DNA of 57,361 nt from positions 1 to 57,361 of the forward strand of contig NZ_JASBQE010000076.1 in assembly GCF_029960785.1 (NCBI RefSeq), written 5' to 3'. Every line of letters begins with the position of its first letter. The first letter of the stretch is position 1. A program made the position numbers and the translations under genes. Positions 25,801-33,288 of the stretch are shown here, piece after piece. The stretch comes from Polyangium sp. 15x6 (GTDB lineage: Bacteria; Myxococcota_A; Polyangia; Polyangiales; Polyangiaceae). The notes under the pieces are model-generated. The model made no database searches. It was not told the origin of the DNA and saw only the letters and a program-made list of their open reading frames with translations.

Positions 25801-27195
25801 CGTGTCGTTCCGGGTCGCGGAGGCCGCGGGCGGCGGCAGGGGGAGCTCGAGGTCGCCGAACGGCGGGCCTTCGGGCGCTGGCAGGTCGAGCTCGCCGAAG
25901 CCGACGAGATCGGGCGCGGGGAGCTCGATTTCGCCGAAGTTGCCGAGGTCGGCGTCGGCGGAGACGGCGGGCAGGTCGAAGCTGCTCAAGGGTTTTCCGC
26001 GCAGCGCCGTCATCGCGCCGGAGGAGCGGTGCTTCGGGCCGGGCGAGGCCGGCGCGGGGGGAGCAGCGGGCTCGTTCTTCGCGGGAGCACGGGCCGGCGC
26101 GGGGAGATCGATCTCGCCGAAGCCCTTTGCCGCGGGCGGCGCGGGGCGCGCGGCGGCGGGCCGCGCCGGCGCGGGGAGATCGATCTCGCCGAAGCCCTTC
26201 GCCGCGGGCGCGGGGCGCGCGGGGGCCGGCAGATCGAGCTCGGGCGTGCTCTTCTTCACGGGGCGCGCCGCCGGGCTCGGCAGATCGATCTCCGGTTCGG
26301 GCGCGCTCTTCGCGACGGGACGCGTGGGCGCGGCGAGCTTTTCGTCCGGCTTCGGCGGCGGCGGCTTCGGCGCGGCGGGGCGCGCGGGCGAGGGCAGGTC
26401 GATCTCGCCGAAGCCCTTGGCCGCGGGGCGCGCGGGTGCGGTCGGTTTGTCTTCCGGCTTCGGAGGGCCGGGCTTGGCCGCGGCCGAGCGCGTGGGCGAG
26501 GGCGACGGTGACGGCAGATCCACTTCGAGCGACGACGCCGGCGCCGCGACGGCCTTCATCTGCCGGACCGTCGGCTTGGTCGAGGGTATCCCGGGGGGCA
26601 GCTCGATCGCCGCGAGCGCCGCGTCCTCCTCCTCTTCATCATCGAGGGGGAACTCGTTCACGGCCGCCGCGGGCATCTGCCGGACCGTGGGCTTCGCGGG
26701 CACCGGCAGATCCGCGAGCTCTTCCTCTTCGGCCGCGGGCGAGGCGACCGGCATCTGCCGGACCGTGGGCTTCGCGGGCGAGGGAAGATCGATCTCGCCG
26801 AACCCAGGATCGTCGACTTCACCCCACAGATCGAGCTCCGTGGCTTCAGCGGGCTTCCGAGCGGGCGCGATGGGCTTCGCGGGCGCGGCAGGCTTCGCGG
26901 GCGCGGCGGGCTTCGGCTGGGCGGGGAGCACGGGCGGCTTCGGCGCGAGCGGAGCGGCCGGCGCCTTGCCCGCCACGGGTCGAGGGAGCAGCGGCTCCGA
27001 GCCGGCTTTCGCGCGCGGCGCGACCGGCGAGGGGAGATCGATCTCTTCGCCCTCCGCCGGCTCCGCGGGCTTGCGAACCAAGAGGCTCGTGCCGCACTTC
27101 GAGCAGCGCATCTTGAGCCCCGTCGCCGGGATCCGTCGTTCCTCCACCTGGTACGGCGACTTACACGAGTCGCACTCGACCTTGACCATGCTCAT
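22825..27195 (-). CDS. Zinc-ribbon / single TM / TPR protein
   Basis: The product is about 1456 residues. It begins with an MJ0042-type zinc ribbon (CDSCKSPYQVEERR and CSKCG, about residues 8-40). A long Pro/Ala-rich region with many copies of FGEIDLPSPA-like motifs follows to about residue 640, with several KPTVRQMP motifs. A membrane helix lies near 650-675 (GVGAAVLIAIGGGALALLP). The rest is tetratricopeptide repeats (for example EALYAEAIKLGG and ELADAYWQRGVLLHKQGR), presumably in the periplasm. The plan recalls zinc-ribbon/TPR proteins of myxobacterial gliding machinery such as AgmK/GltI; that link is only by architecture. The start is not certain: a GTG at 27240 and an ATG at 27189 are alternatives. 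Its last 30 or so residues are echoed in the toxin gene. Confidence 0.88.
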   Translation of the reverse strand: MSMVKVECDSCKSPYQVEERRIPATGLKMRCSKCGTSLLVRKPAEPAEGEEIDLPSPVAPRAKAGSEPLLPRPVAGKAPAAPLAPKPPVLPAQPKPAAPAKPAAPAKPIAPARKPAEATELDLWGEVDDPGFGEIDLPSPAKPTVRQMPVASPAAEEEELADLPVPAKPTVRQMPAAAVNEFPLDDEEEEDAALAAIELPPGIPSTKPTVRQMKAVAAPASSLEVDLPSPSPSPTRSAAAKPGPPKPEDKPTAPARPAAKGFGEIDLPSPARPAAPKPPPPKPDEKLAAPTRPVAKSAPEPEIDLPSPAARPVKKSTPELDLPAPARPAPAAKGFGEIDLPAPARPAAARPAPPAAKGFGEIDLPAPARAPAKNEPAAPPAPASPGPKHRSSGAMTALRGKPLSSFDLPAVSADADLGNFGEIELPAPDLVGFGELDLPAPEGPPFGDLELPLPPPAASATRNDTTRRMDPGATVPSAAIAAFDPGDLGELEFPLASDPPPPPAAAPAPPPRAIQPSTPSFELDDAAFDAAFADPPPNKTAAAPKATPQPPNSTRAAAPVSKPGEEFSLEPAIDLAASAPISVGAPTQRAEVPAAAAPRAPQPPPDDSAGIGDEVDLAPGESDGADALAKRDKAPKSIARPPSEQRPRGRGRVYGVGAAVLIAIGGGALALLPDIGPFGVHAVSDLVNASAHAEALTGLEKNTQATLDEDTAAAAARALDAAKAAQASRPRHRATAAYAAYVAFSRSLRHGRRGDDETLGKQLLGQTESPSRERTLAVAAQHALAGRLDPARRLAKDALDADANDIDAAVLIGEIELASGATADALVAWKRAASIRKGARSLHGLARAELAKGDAASAEKTARAALEASPKHAGARTLLASILGRDPAKETEALDLLGKVTADGDIRASASERELVDAYLEIGRIHLGRSRITAAEQAFAAALKIDPRSAAALIGDGELFYRSSRFSQALLRFEEAMRVDETSLPARVGATKTLLALERLKDAKTLAEKLRADKPDIAASAYWLGRVEDALGSKKEAEALYAEAIKLGGVQTEAVEAYVALASLLSAAGRNDEAQAKLADASAKFPDLPALHRAKGEVFSQAGRYAEARTEFEAALAKADDLGTRFRLGVTLRRMGSFEESQKVFDQIATIDKEFPGLSLERGLLYEETGQSERALEMYAAALEKAPNDIDLKMRVGSAQVMAGHAAQAEPILRDVLKERASSSDANHFLGRALLLKGGTTAAADAIRFLERATEIDGNRAEYYLYVGWAANVLGQFPKAEAALKRALELDRELADAYWQRGVLLHKQGRTIDALADLEIALQKRPSRHEAHATMALCYQELGRWPEAQTAWQKAITGNGSVAEWHYRLGKIFESNGNKLAATPELDKAVELLLQKGGPAESWHADAYFLHGEAMRTTGQKDKAVKSYLKFKEVAAMDHAYRIDVDRALLSLGHGP
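22884..22977 (-). repeat. Source copy of the 94-bp segment, 3' end of the TPR gene
   Basis: Matches 19292-19385 with six mismatches in 94 bases. It encodes the last full TPR-like helix pair (residues AYFLHGEAMRTTGQKDKAVK and following) just before the natural C-terminus. Confidence 0.9.
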
Positions 27196-27380
27196 GCCTT
27201 CGAGGGGCCCTGGGGCGCGCGATGGTTCCGCGTTGCTCACTTCTACCAGGGTTTGAGGCTTCGCGGCTCTTTTGCGACAACGCGGTGGGCGGCGAGCAAG
27301 GGTCGAGCGGGCGGCCGAGCGGCGCGGATTCGTCCTCTCGCTTCCGCTGGGCCGGGGAAATGTGCTAACGCGCTCGCCTC

Positions 27381-27968
27381 ATGCAGAAAGCGACCGCCTT
27401 CCTCTTCGCCGTGTTGGTCCTCGGGGCCATCGCGCTCGTCGTCGTCCCGCGCGGTCGCGGCGGAAGCTCGTCCACCGAGACGGCGACGGCCGACGCAGGC
27501 GCGCCGAGCGACGCGGGCGCGGCGACGGCGGACGCAGGCGCGGAGCCGTCGGACGCAGGCGCGAGCGGCGAGCCCGGCAGCGAGGTGGAGCCGGGAGGTC
27601 CGGTCGACGCGGGCGGGACGTTGCTCCTCACGGGCGAGGCGCCGCCGGCGCTCGCGGGCGAGGCGCCGAAGTCGGTCGTGTTCGGGGTGATCCTCGTGCA
27701 GTACAAGGGCGCGCAGGGCGCATTGCCGAACGCGCGGCCGCGTGAGGAGGCGCTGACGCTCGCGAAGCAGCTCGCCGAGGAGGCGAAGACGGACTTCAAG
27801 GCGGCGGTGGCGAAGGGCGACAAGGGTTCGATGGAGAACGCGGGGCGGCTGCCGCGCGGAATTTTGGAGCCCGCGCCGGAGTATGTTCTCTTCAGCCTGG
27901 CCAAGGGCGCGGTGAGCGAGGTCGTCGACACGCCGCGCGGCTACTGGATCGTGACGCGGATCGAGTAG
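27381..27968 (+). CDS. Membrane-anchored parvulin-type peptidyl-prolyl isomerase
   Basis: The 195-residue protein has an N-terminal hydrophobic signal/anchor (residues 5-23). A linker rich in DAGA repeats (35-75) follows, then a C-terminal parvulin (PpiC) domain: VFGVILVQYKGAQGA, ARPREEALTLAKQLAEEAK, ENAGRLPRGILEPAPEYVLF and KGAVSEVVDTPRGYWIVTRIE. These cover the start, middle helix and final strands of the rotamase fold. It probably assists folding of exported proteins in the periplasm. It is divergent from the TPR gene (185 bases to its preferred start) and 25 bases upstream of a small PHA-family gene. Confidence 0.85.
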   Translation: MQKATAFLFAVLVLGAIALVVVPRGRGGSSSTETATADAGAPSDAGAATADAGAEPSDAGASGEPGSEVEPGGPVDAGGTLLLTGEAPPALAGEAPKSVVFGVILVQYKGAQGALPNARPREEALTLAKQLAEEAKTDFKAAVAKGDKGSMENAGRLPRGILEPAPEYVLFSLAKGAVSEVVDTPRGYWIVTRIE

Positions 27969-27993
27969 GCACGAGACGAAGGGGACGGACGCG

Positions 27994-28290
27994 ATGGCGC
28001 AGATCGACATCCTGAGGCCCCACGGCATGAGCGAGGACGCGGCGCGACGGCGCGCCGAGGATCTGGCGCGGCGGCTGGAGCAACGCCGCGGGGTGCGCTG
28101 GCGCTGGGAGGGCGACGAGCTCCGGCTCGACGCACCGAGCGGGCCGGCGAAGGGGACGCGGGGGTCGGTGCGCGTGACCGCGGAGGCCGTGCGGATCCGG
28201 GTGGAGCTGCCGCTCCTGCTCCGCGCGATGCGCCCCGTGGTCGAGTCGAAGCTGCACGAGAAGCTCGACGCGATGCTCGGCAAGGCCTGA
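27994..28290 (+). CDS. Polyhydroxyalkanoate-system family small protein
   Basis: The 98-residue protein shows the pattern of the PHA granule-associated/regulatory family (PF09650): PHGMSEDAARRRAEDLARRL, RWEGDELRL, GSVRVTAEAVRIRVELPLLLRAM and a helical end VVESKLHEKLDAMLGKA. The family is found near polyhydroxyalkanoate genes, but its biochemical role is unknown, and no other such genes are here. AAGGGGA lies about nine bases before the ATG. It probably shares an mRNA with the isomerase gene. Confidence 0.78.
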   Translation: MAQIDILRPHGMSEDAARRRAEDLARRLEQRRGVRWRWEGDELRLDAPSGPAKGTRGSVRVTAEAVRIRVELPLLLRAMRPVVESKLHEKLDAMLGKA

Positions 28291-28439
28291 GCGAGCGAGC
28301 AGGCAAGGCCGGGAGGACCGGGGTCCGCGGGCGGGGCTCTCGCCCACGATCGGGGCCGGCCGCGTCGAACCCGTGCCGCACGGGAATACCCCCGCATCGC
28401 GGCAGGGCGCGCGATCGTCGCGATCCGTCGCGAGCACGC

Positions 28440-28469
28440 TTTACTCCCGACGCACCGTTTGGCTAGTCT
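28440..28469 (+). promoter_or_regulatory. Possible promoter before the giant repeat-protein operon
   Basis: TTTACT (28440-28445) and TAGTCT (28464-28469) are separated by 18 bases in the 195-base gap between the PHA-family gene and the first giant gene. The start of transcription would fall about ten bases before the chosen ATG. The match is fair only. The gap holds no other feature that I can see. Confidence 0.3.
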
Positions 28470-28485
28470 CCCCACGCAGCATGCA

Positions 28486-31400
28486 ATGGACCAGAAACCC
28501 GTCTCCGCGGGAGGCGCGTCGAGCCCAATGACGGTAGAGACACCCATGCCCACGGGGCAGGCCGAGGATGCGGCGGCCTTCCTCAATCGTTTACGGTCCG
28601 AGCACGCCTCGCAGGAGGACAACGCGCTCCAAGCGCTGCTCCTGCACGAGTGCGGCGTCCTCGAAGAGAAGCACGGGGAGGAGCCGTCCGCCGCGCGGGA
28701 CTACCTCGCCGCCTTCAACGCGGATCCGCAGAACCGCGAGTCGCTCGAGGCTCTCGTCCGGATCTTGACCCGACGCAAGTCCATCAAGAACCTCGGGAAG
28801 CTGCTCGAAGCGCTGACGCGCGCCTCCGTGACCCCGGAGGAGCGCGCCCGCGCGTTCTGGGAGCGCGCCGCGTTCCTGCAGGACTACGAGCAGAATCTTC
28901 CGGGCGCAAAAGAAGCGCTCGAAGAGGCCGTCGGCGCGAGCCCCGAGGACCCGACGCCGTGGCTCGAGCTCGAGCTCATCGCAGCGAAGGACGGCGATCT
29001 GCCCGGCCGCATGCGCGCCATCGAGGCGCGCGCCGAGCTCGCGTCCGACCCGACGTGGAAGGCGTTTCTGTTCATCGAGCTCGCGGAGCTGTCGGCGAAG
29101 GCCGGCGACACGCAGCGCGCCTACGATCTGATCGACGCCGCCGCCGCGCTGGATGGTCAGGGCCGTTTCCGGTCGCAGGTGACGCTCGAAGCGATCGCAG
29201 CGCGGGAGGACAACCCGACGGCGCTCGCGCGGGCCCTCGAAGGTCAAGCGCAGCTCATCGAGGAGGCGCTCGAAGACACGGAGCGCGGCGACGCGAGCGG
29301 CGTGCCCCGCTACGCGCGGCGCGCCGAGTACGCGGCCGACGCGTGGCTGCGCGCGGCAGAGCTGAAGCGGCGCGCGGGTGATCAAGAAGGCTGGGTGAAG
29401 CTGCTCGCGCGGGCCGCCGAGCAGCTGCCGCAGTCGTCGCTCATCGCGCGCTCGCGGCTCGCATCGCTGGAGACGAACGGCGACGCGAAGGGCGCAGCCG
29501 ATCTCGCGCGGGCCGAGCTCGCGCGCGGCACGCCGGGCCCGGCCGCGGCGGCGCTCTGGCTGCGCATCGCCGAGGCGGCGATGCTCGACAACGACCGGGA
29601 CGGCGCGCTCGCCGCGTTGCGCAGCGGGCTCGAAGCGGACCCGGCGTCGATCATGGCGCGCGCGCTCGAGCTCGACCTCTTGAGCGACGCGCAGGATCCG
29701 GCGGCGCTCGCGCGATCGCTCGAAGCCTCTGGCGCGTCGTGCCCGACGAACGAGGCGAAGGCGCGCGCGGAGATCATCGCGGCCTACGTGTGGGCTTGCC
29801 AGGCCGGAGACTCGGACGCCGCGAAGGCGGCGCTCGGTCGGGCCGCGGCGCTCGGCACGCCGGCGCCGCTGCTCGCGCGGATCGCGCGCACGCTCGCCTC
29901 GGTTCGAGGCGACGCGGCGTGGTACGAGCAGGTGACGGCGGAGCTCGTGGCGAGCGGCGCGGAGCCGGGCGAAGAGGCGAGCCTCTGGTTCGAGCTCGGC
30001 CGGAGCCGCGCGCTGCGGGGCGACGCGGACGGCGCGGCCGAGGCGTTCTCGAAGCTCGCGACGCTCGACGGCGATGCCTCGACGTGGCTCGGCCGCGTGC
30101 TCGCGGCCTACGCGCTCGGCGCGAAGCAGGCAGCGCCGGGCGAGGTGAGCGTGTTCCGCCCGATCGCGGCGACGATCGAGGAGCTCGCGAAGGTCGAGAC
30201 GGACCCGAGCCTCGCGCGGGGCCTCTGGGTGGTCGCTGCGCTGCGCAGCACGCGCGCGGGTGACCTGGATGCGGCGCGCGCGCGTCTGCGCGAGCTGCAC
30301 GAGGCGCAGCCGTCGGACGAGGTGGTCGCGCTCTTCCTCGCGGACCTCGAGCGCCGCGCGGGGGACCTCGCGTCCGCGTCGAACATCCTGTCGGCGTGCG
30401 CGACGGCGACCGAGGACATCGATCTCGGCGCCGCGCTCTACCTGGAAGCCGCGCTTCTCACGTGGCGGATCGGCGATCGGCAGAAGACGATCAAGCTCAT
30501 CGAGCAGGCGCGCGACAGCGCTTCGAAGGCGGCCGCGGCGCTGCTCGCGTGGGCGCTGCGCGGGGCCGATCCCGACAGCCTCGACGGTCGTCGCCGCGCG
30601 CTGCTCACGGCAGCGGAGGCGGGCGCGGATCCGGCGAGCATCGCGATCGAGCGCTTCGGCCTGGAGGTTGGCCAGGGCGAGGCAGGTGATCGCGCCGAGG
30701 CGCTCACGGCGCTGGAGACGGCGGAGGCCGAGGGCTCGGGCGACATCACGGTCGCAGCAGGGCTCGCGCGGCTCACGTGGCCCGAGGCGCAGAGCGATCG
30801 GGGGGCGATCGATCGCGCGCTCGATCGTCTGGAAGACCAGGGCGACGAGGCGACGGCGATCGCCCGCGCGGAGCGGTATCGCCTCGCGCGCGCGGTCGAT
30901 CAGGACCCGGGCGCGGCGGTGTCGCGCGCGGCGGCCTGGGCGGACGCGGAGCCGAAGCTCTACGCCGCGCTCGAGTGGCTCGGGGCGTCGCTCGCCGCGA
31001 AGGATCGCGAGGCCGAGGTGGCCGCGCGCAGCGCGGTGGGATCGTTCCTCGACGACGAGCCGTGGTCGGCGATGGAAGCATCGGCCGCGCTCGTGGCGAT
31101 GCTGGATCAGCCGAGCACGCCGCAGCCCTTGCTCGCCGGCACGTCGGACGCGACGCGCCTCGCGAACCTGGAGCTCGCGATGCCCGGCTGCGATCCGCGC
31201 CGCCGCGCCTTCGCCCTGCAGAACGTGGGCGGGGCGCTCGGCGAGGAGGCGGGCAGCGATGCGTCGGCGCTCTCCGGCTGGTCGGAGCTCGCGGCGGGCA
31301 ACGTGGAGGCGGCGCTCGCCACCTTCCGCGCGGCCGTCGAGCACCGTCAGGACGACATCGTGTCGTGGGAAGGCGTGCGCGCGGCGAGCGAGGCGCTCGG

Positions 31401-33288
31401 CGACCACGTCTCCACGGCGCTCGCGCTCGCGCAGCTCGGCGCACTCAGCAAGGACGACACGCGCGGCGCGGCGTTCTGGGAGTCCGCGGGCATCATCCTG
31501 CTCGAGCACACCGACGCGCACGACGACGCGGAGATCTCGTTCGCCCGCGCGTTCGATCGGGATCCGAGCCGTTCGATCGCCTTCGACAAACTCTTCCGCC
31601 GCGTGCGTTCGCGCAACGAGGACGACAAGCTGCTCGACATCATCGGGCGGCGCCTCGACGTGGCTGACGACGAGGCGGAGATCGGCAAGCTCTTCTGGGA
31701 GCGCGCGCGCGTGCTCCGCAAGAAGGGCGATCGCGAGGGCGCGCTCTCGGCGCTCGAGAACGTCACGATGCTCGAGCCCGATCACGTCGGCGCGCTCGCG
31801 CTCGCCGGCGAGATCTCGATCACGATGGGCAAGTTCGCCGAGGCGGCGGACCTGCTCGGCCGGCTCTCGGGCATCGGCGAGGCGCCGGCGCAGCAGCGGC
31901 TGATGTCCGGCGTCGCGGCGGTGGACATCTACGAGAACAAGCTGAACGCCCCGGAGAAGGCGCTCAAGGTGCTCGTGGGTCTGCACGAGGCGGGCCTGTC
32001 CACGCCGCCCGTGCGCGAGCGCCTCGCGCGCGTCGCGGCGAAGACGGGCGCGTGGTCGCGCGCGACGTCGATCCTCGAGCAGCTCATGCAAGAGCGCGAC
32101 AAGCGCGAGGGGCGCATGGAGGCCTCGCGGCTCGCGATGGCCATCTGGCGCGACAAGCTGAACGATCCGCTCAAGGCCGAGAGCGCGGTCGTGAAGCTGC
32201 TCGACGAGTCGCCGGACGACGGCGAGGCGCTCGATCTCGTGCTCACCACGAGCTACGAGGCGTCGCTCCGCCAGCGCCTGCTCGGCCGCGCGAAGAGCGT
32301 GCTCGTGCAGAAGCTCTCGGAGGATCCGTGCGACGCAGACCGCGTCGAGCGGCTCGCGAAGATCGCGCAGGCCGGGCAGGACGCGGCGCTCCGCCAGGCG
32401 ACGCTCGGCTGCCTCGTCTCGCTCGGTCGCGACGACGACGCGATCTCGACGGAGCTCAAACGGATCGACGGTCGCGTCGCGACGCGGCCGCAGATCGTGC
32501 TCGACGCGAAGGCCATGGCCGAGGTCGCCGATCCGGAGGACAACGGCCCGATCGCGGAGCTCTTCGTGCTCATGGCCGAGACGGTGACGCTCGCGCTCGG
32601 CCCGACGCTCGGCTCGCTGAACGTCGGCAAGAAGGAGCGCGTCGACTCGCGCGGCGGCCACCCGCTGCGCGTGGCGGTCGCCGAGTGGATGGGCGCGGTG
32701 GGCTTCGAGGGCGACTTCGAGCTCTACGTGGGCGGCCCCGAGCCGAAGGGCGTGCACGGCGTCGCCGGCGAGGTGCCCGCGATCGTCGTCGGGTCCGGGA
32801 TCACGACGCCGCTCGACGCGGCGGCCCGCTCGGCCATCGCGCGCACGGTCTTCGCCCTGCGGCGCGGGATCACCTCGCTCCGCACGCGCGACGAGGCCAC
32901 GGTCGCGTCCGTGGTCATCGCGGCGTGCAACGAGGTGGACATCAAGGTCGCTAACCCCGGCTACGCGGTCTACGGCGAGATCCAGCGCGCGGTGCACAAG
33001 GAGATCTCGCGCAAGATCCGCAAGAGCATCGGCGAGGTCTGCCAGAAGGTCGTGTCGAGCAAGCAGGACGCGCGCGCGTGGACGAACGCGGCGCGGCGCA
33101 GCCTGGATCGCATGGCGGTGATCGCCGCCGGCGACGTCTCGATCGTTCTGAGCGACATCTTGAGCGTGCCGCGTGATCAGCTCGGCTCGGTGGTCACCGA
33201 GAGCGAGCGCTCGCGTCGCCTTCTCTCGTTCGTGCTTTCCCCCAGCTACCTCGAGCTGCGCAAGAAGCTCGGCATGGGTGTCCGGTGA
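28486..33288 (+). CDS. Giant helical-repeat (TPR-like) protein 1
   Basis: The product is about 1600 residues, without signal peptide or membrane helix. It consists of TPR-like helical pairs with signatures such as AARDYLAAFNADPQ and AEISFARAFDRDPSR. Its last 210 residues form a separate domain (from PLRVAVAEWMGAVGF, about 1391) with VPAIVVGSGITTPLDAAARS, LDRMAVIAAGDVSIVL and LLSFVLSPSYLELRKKLG. The same domain ends the next protein. The start is uncertain: ATG 28486 lacks a good ribosome site, and in-frame ATGs follow at 28528 and 28546. The stop overlaps the next gene by four bases. A scaffold role in the cytoplasm is plausible but inferred. A minus-strand open frame covering it (28591-33306) is a GC shadow. 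Confidence 0.88.
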   Translation: MDQKPVSAGGASSPMTVETPMPTGQAEDAAAFLNRLRSEHASQEDNALQALLLHECGVLEEKHGEEPSAARDYLAAFNADPQNRESLEALVRILTRRKSIKNLGKLLEALTRASVTPEERARAFWERAAFLQDYEQNLPGAKEALEEAVGASPEDPTPWLELELIAAKDGDLPGRMRAIEARAELASDPTWKAFLFIELAELSAKAGDTQRAYDLIDAAAALDGQGRFRSQVTLEAIAAREDNPTALARALEGQAQLIEEALEDTERGDASGVPRYARRAEYAADAWLRAAELKRRAGDQEGWVKLLARAAEQLPQSSLIARSRLASLETNGDAKGAADLARAELARGTPGPAAAALWLRIAEAAMLDNDRDGALAALRSGLEADPASIMARALELDLLSDAQDPAALARSLEASGASCPTNEAKARAEIIAAYVWACQAGDSDAAKAALGRAAALGTPAPLLARIARTLASVRGDAAWYEQVTAELVASGAEPGEEASLWFELGRSRALRGDADGAAEAFSKLATLDGDASTWLGRVLAAYALGAKQAAPGEVSVFRPIAATIEELAKVETDPSLARGLWVVAALRSTRAGDLDAARARLRELHEAQPSDEVVALFLADLERRAGDLASASNILSACATATEDIDLGAALYLEAALLTWRIGDRQKTIKLIEQARDSASKAAAALLAWALRGADPDSLDGRRRALLTAAEAGADPASIAIERFGLEVGQGEAGDRAEALTALETAEAEGSGDITVAAGLARLTWPEAQSDRGAIDRALDRLEDQGDEATAIARAERYRLARAVDQDPGAAVSRAAAWADAEPKLYAALEWLGASLAAKDREAEVAARSAVGSFLDDEPWSAMEASAALVAMLDQPSTPQPLLAGTSDATRLANLELAMPGCDPRRRAFALQNVGGALGEEAGSDASALSGWSELAAGNVEAALATFRAAVEHRQDDIVSWEGVRAASEALGDHVSTALALAQLGALSKDDTRGAAFWESAGIILLEHTDAHDDAEISFARAFDRDPSRSIAFDKLFRRVRSRNEDDKLLDIIGRRLDVADDEAEIGKLFWERARVLRKKGDREGALSALENVTMLEPDHVGALALAGEISITMGKFAEAADLLGRLSGIGEAPAQQRLMSGVAAVDIYENKLNAPEKALKVLVGLHEAGLSTPPVRERLARVAAKTGAWSRATSILEQLMQERDKREGRMEASRLAMAIWRDKLNDPLKAESAVVKLLDESPDDGEALDLVLTTSYEASLRQRLLGRAKSVLVQKLSEDPCDADRVERLAKIAQAGQDAALRQATLGCLVSLGRDDDAISTELKRIDGRVATRPQIVLDAKAMAEVADPEDNGPIAELFVLMAETVTLALGPTLGSLNVGKKERVDSRGGHPLRVAVAEWMGAVGFEGDFELYVGGPEPKGVHGVAGEVPAIVVGSGITTPLDAAARSAIARTVFALRRGITSLRTRDEATVASVVIAACNEVDIKVANPGYAVYGEIQRAVHKEISRKIRKSIGEVCQKVVSSKQDARAWTNAARRSLDRMAVIAAGDVSIVLSDILSVPRDQLGSVVTESERSRRLLSFVLSPSYLELRKKLGMGVR

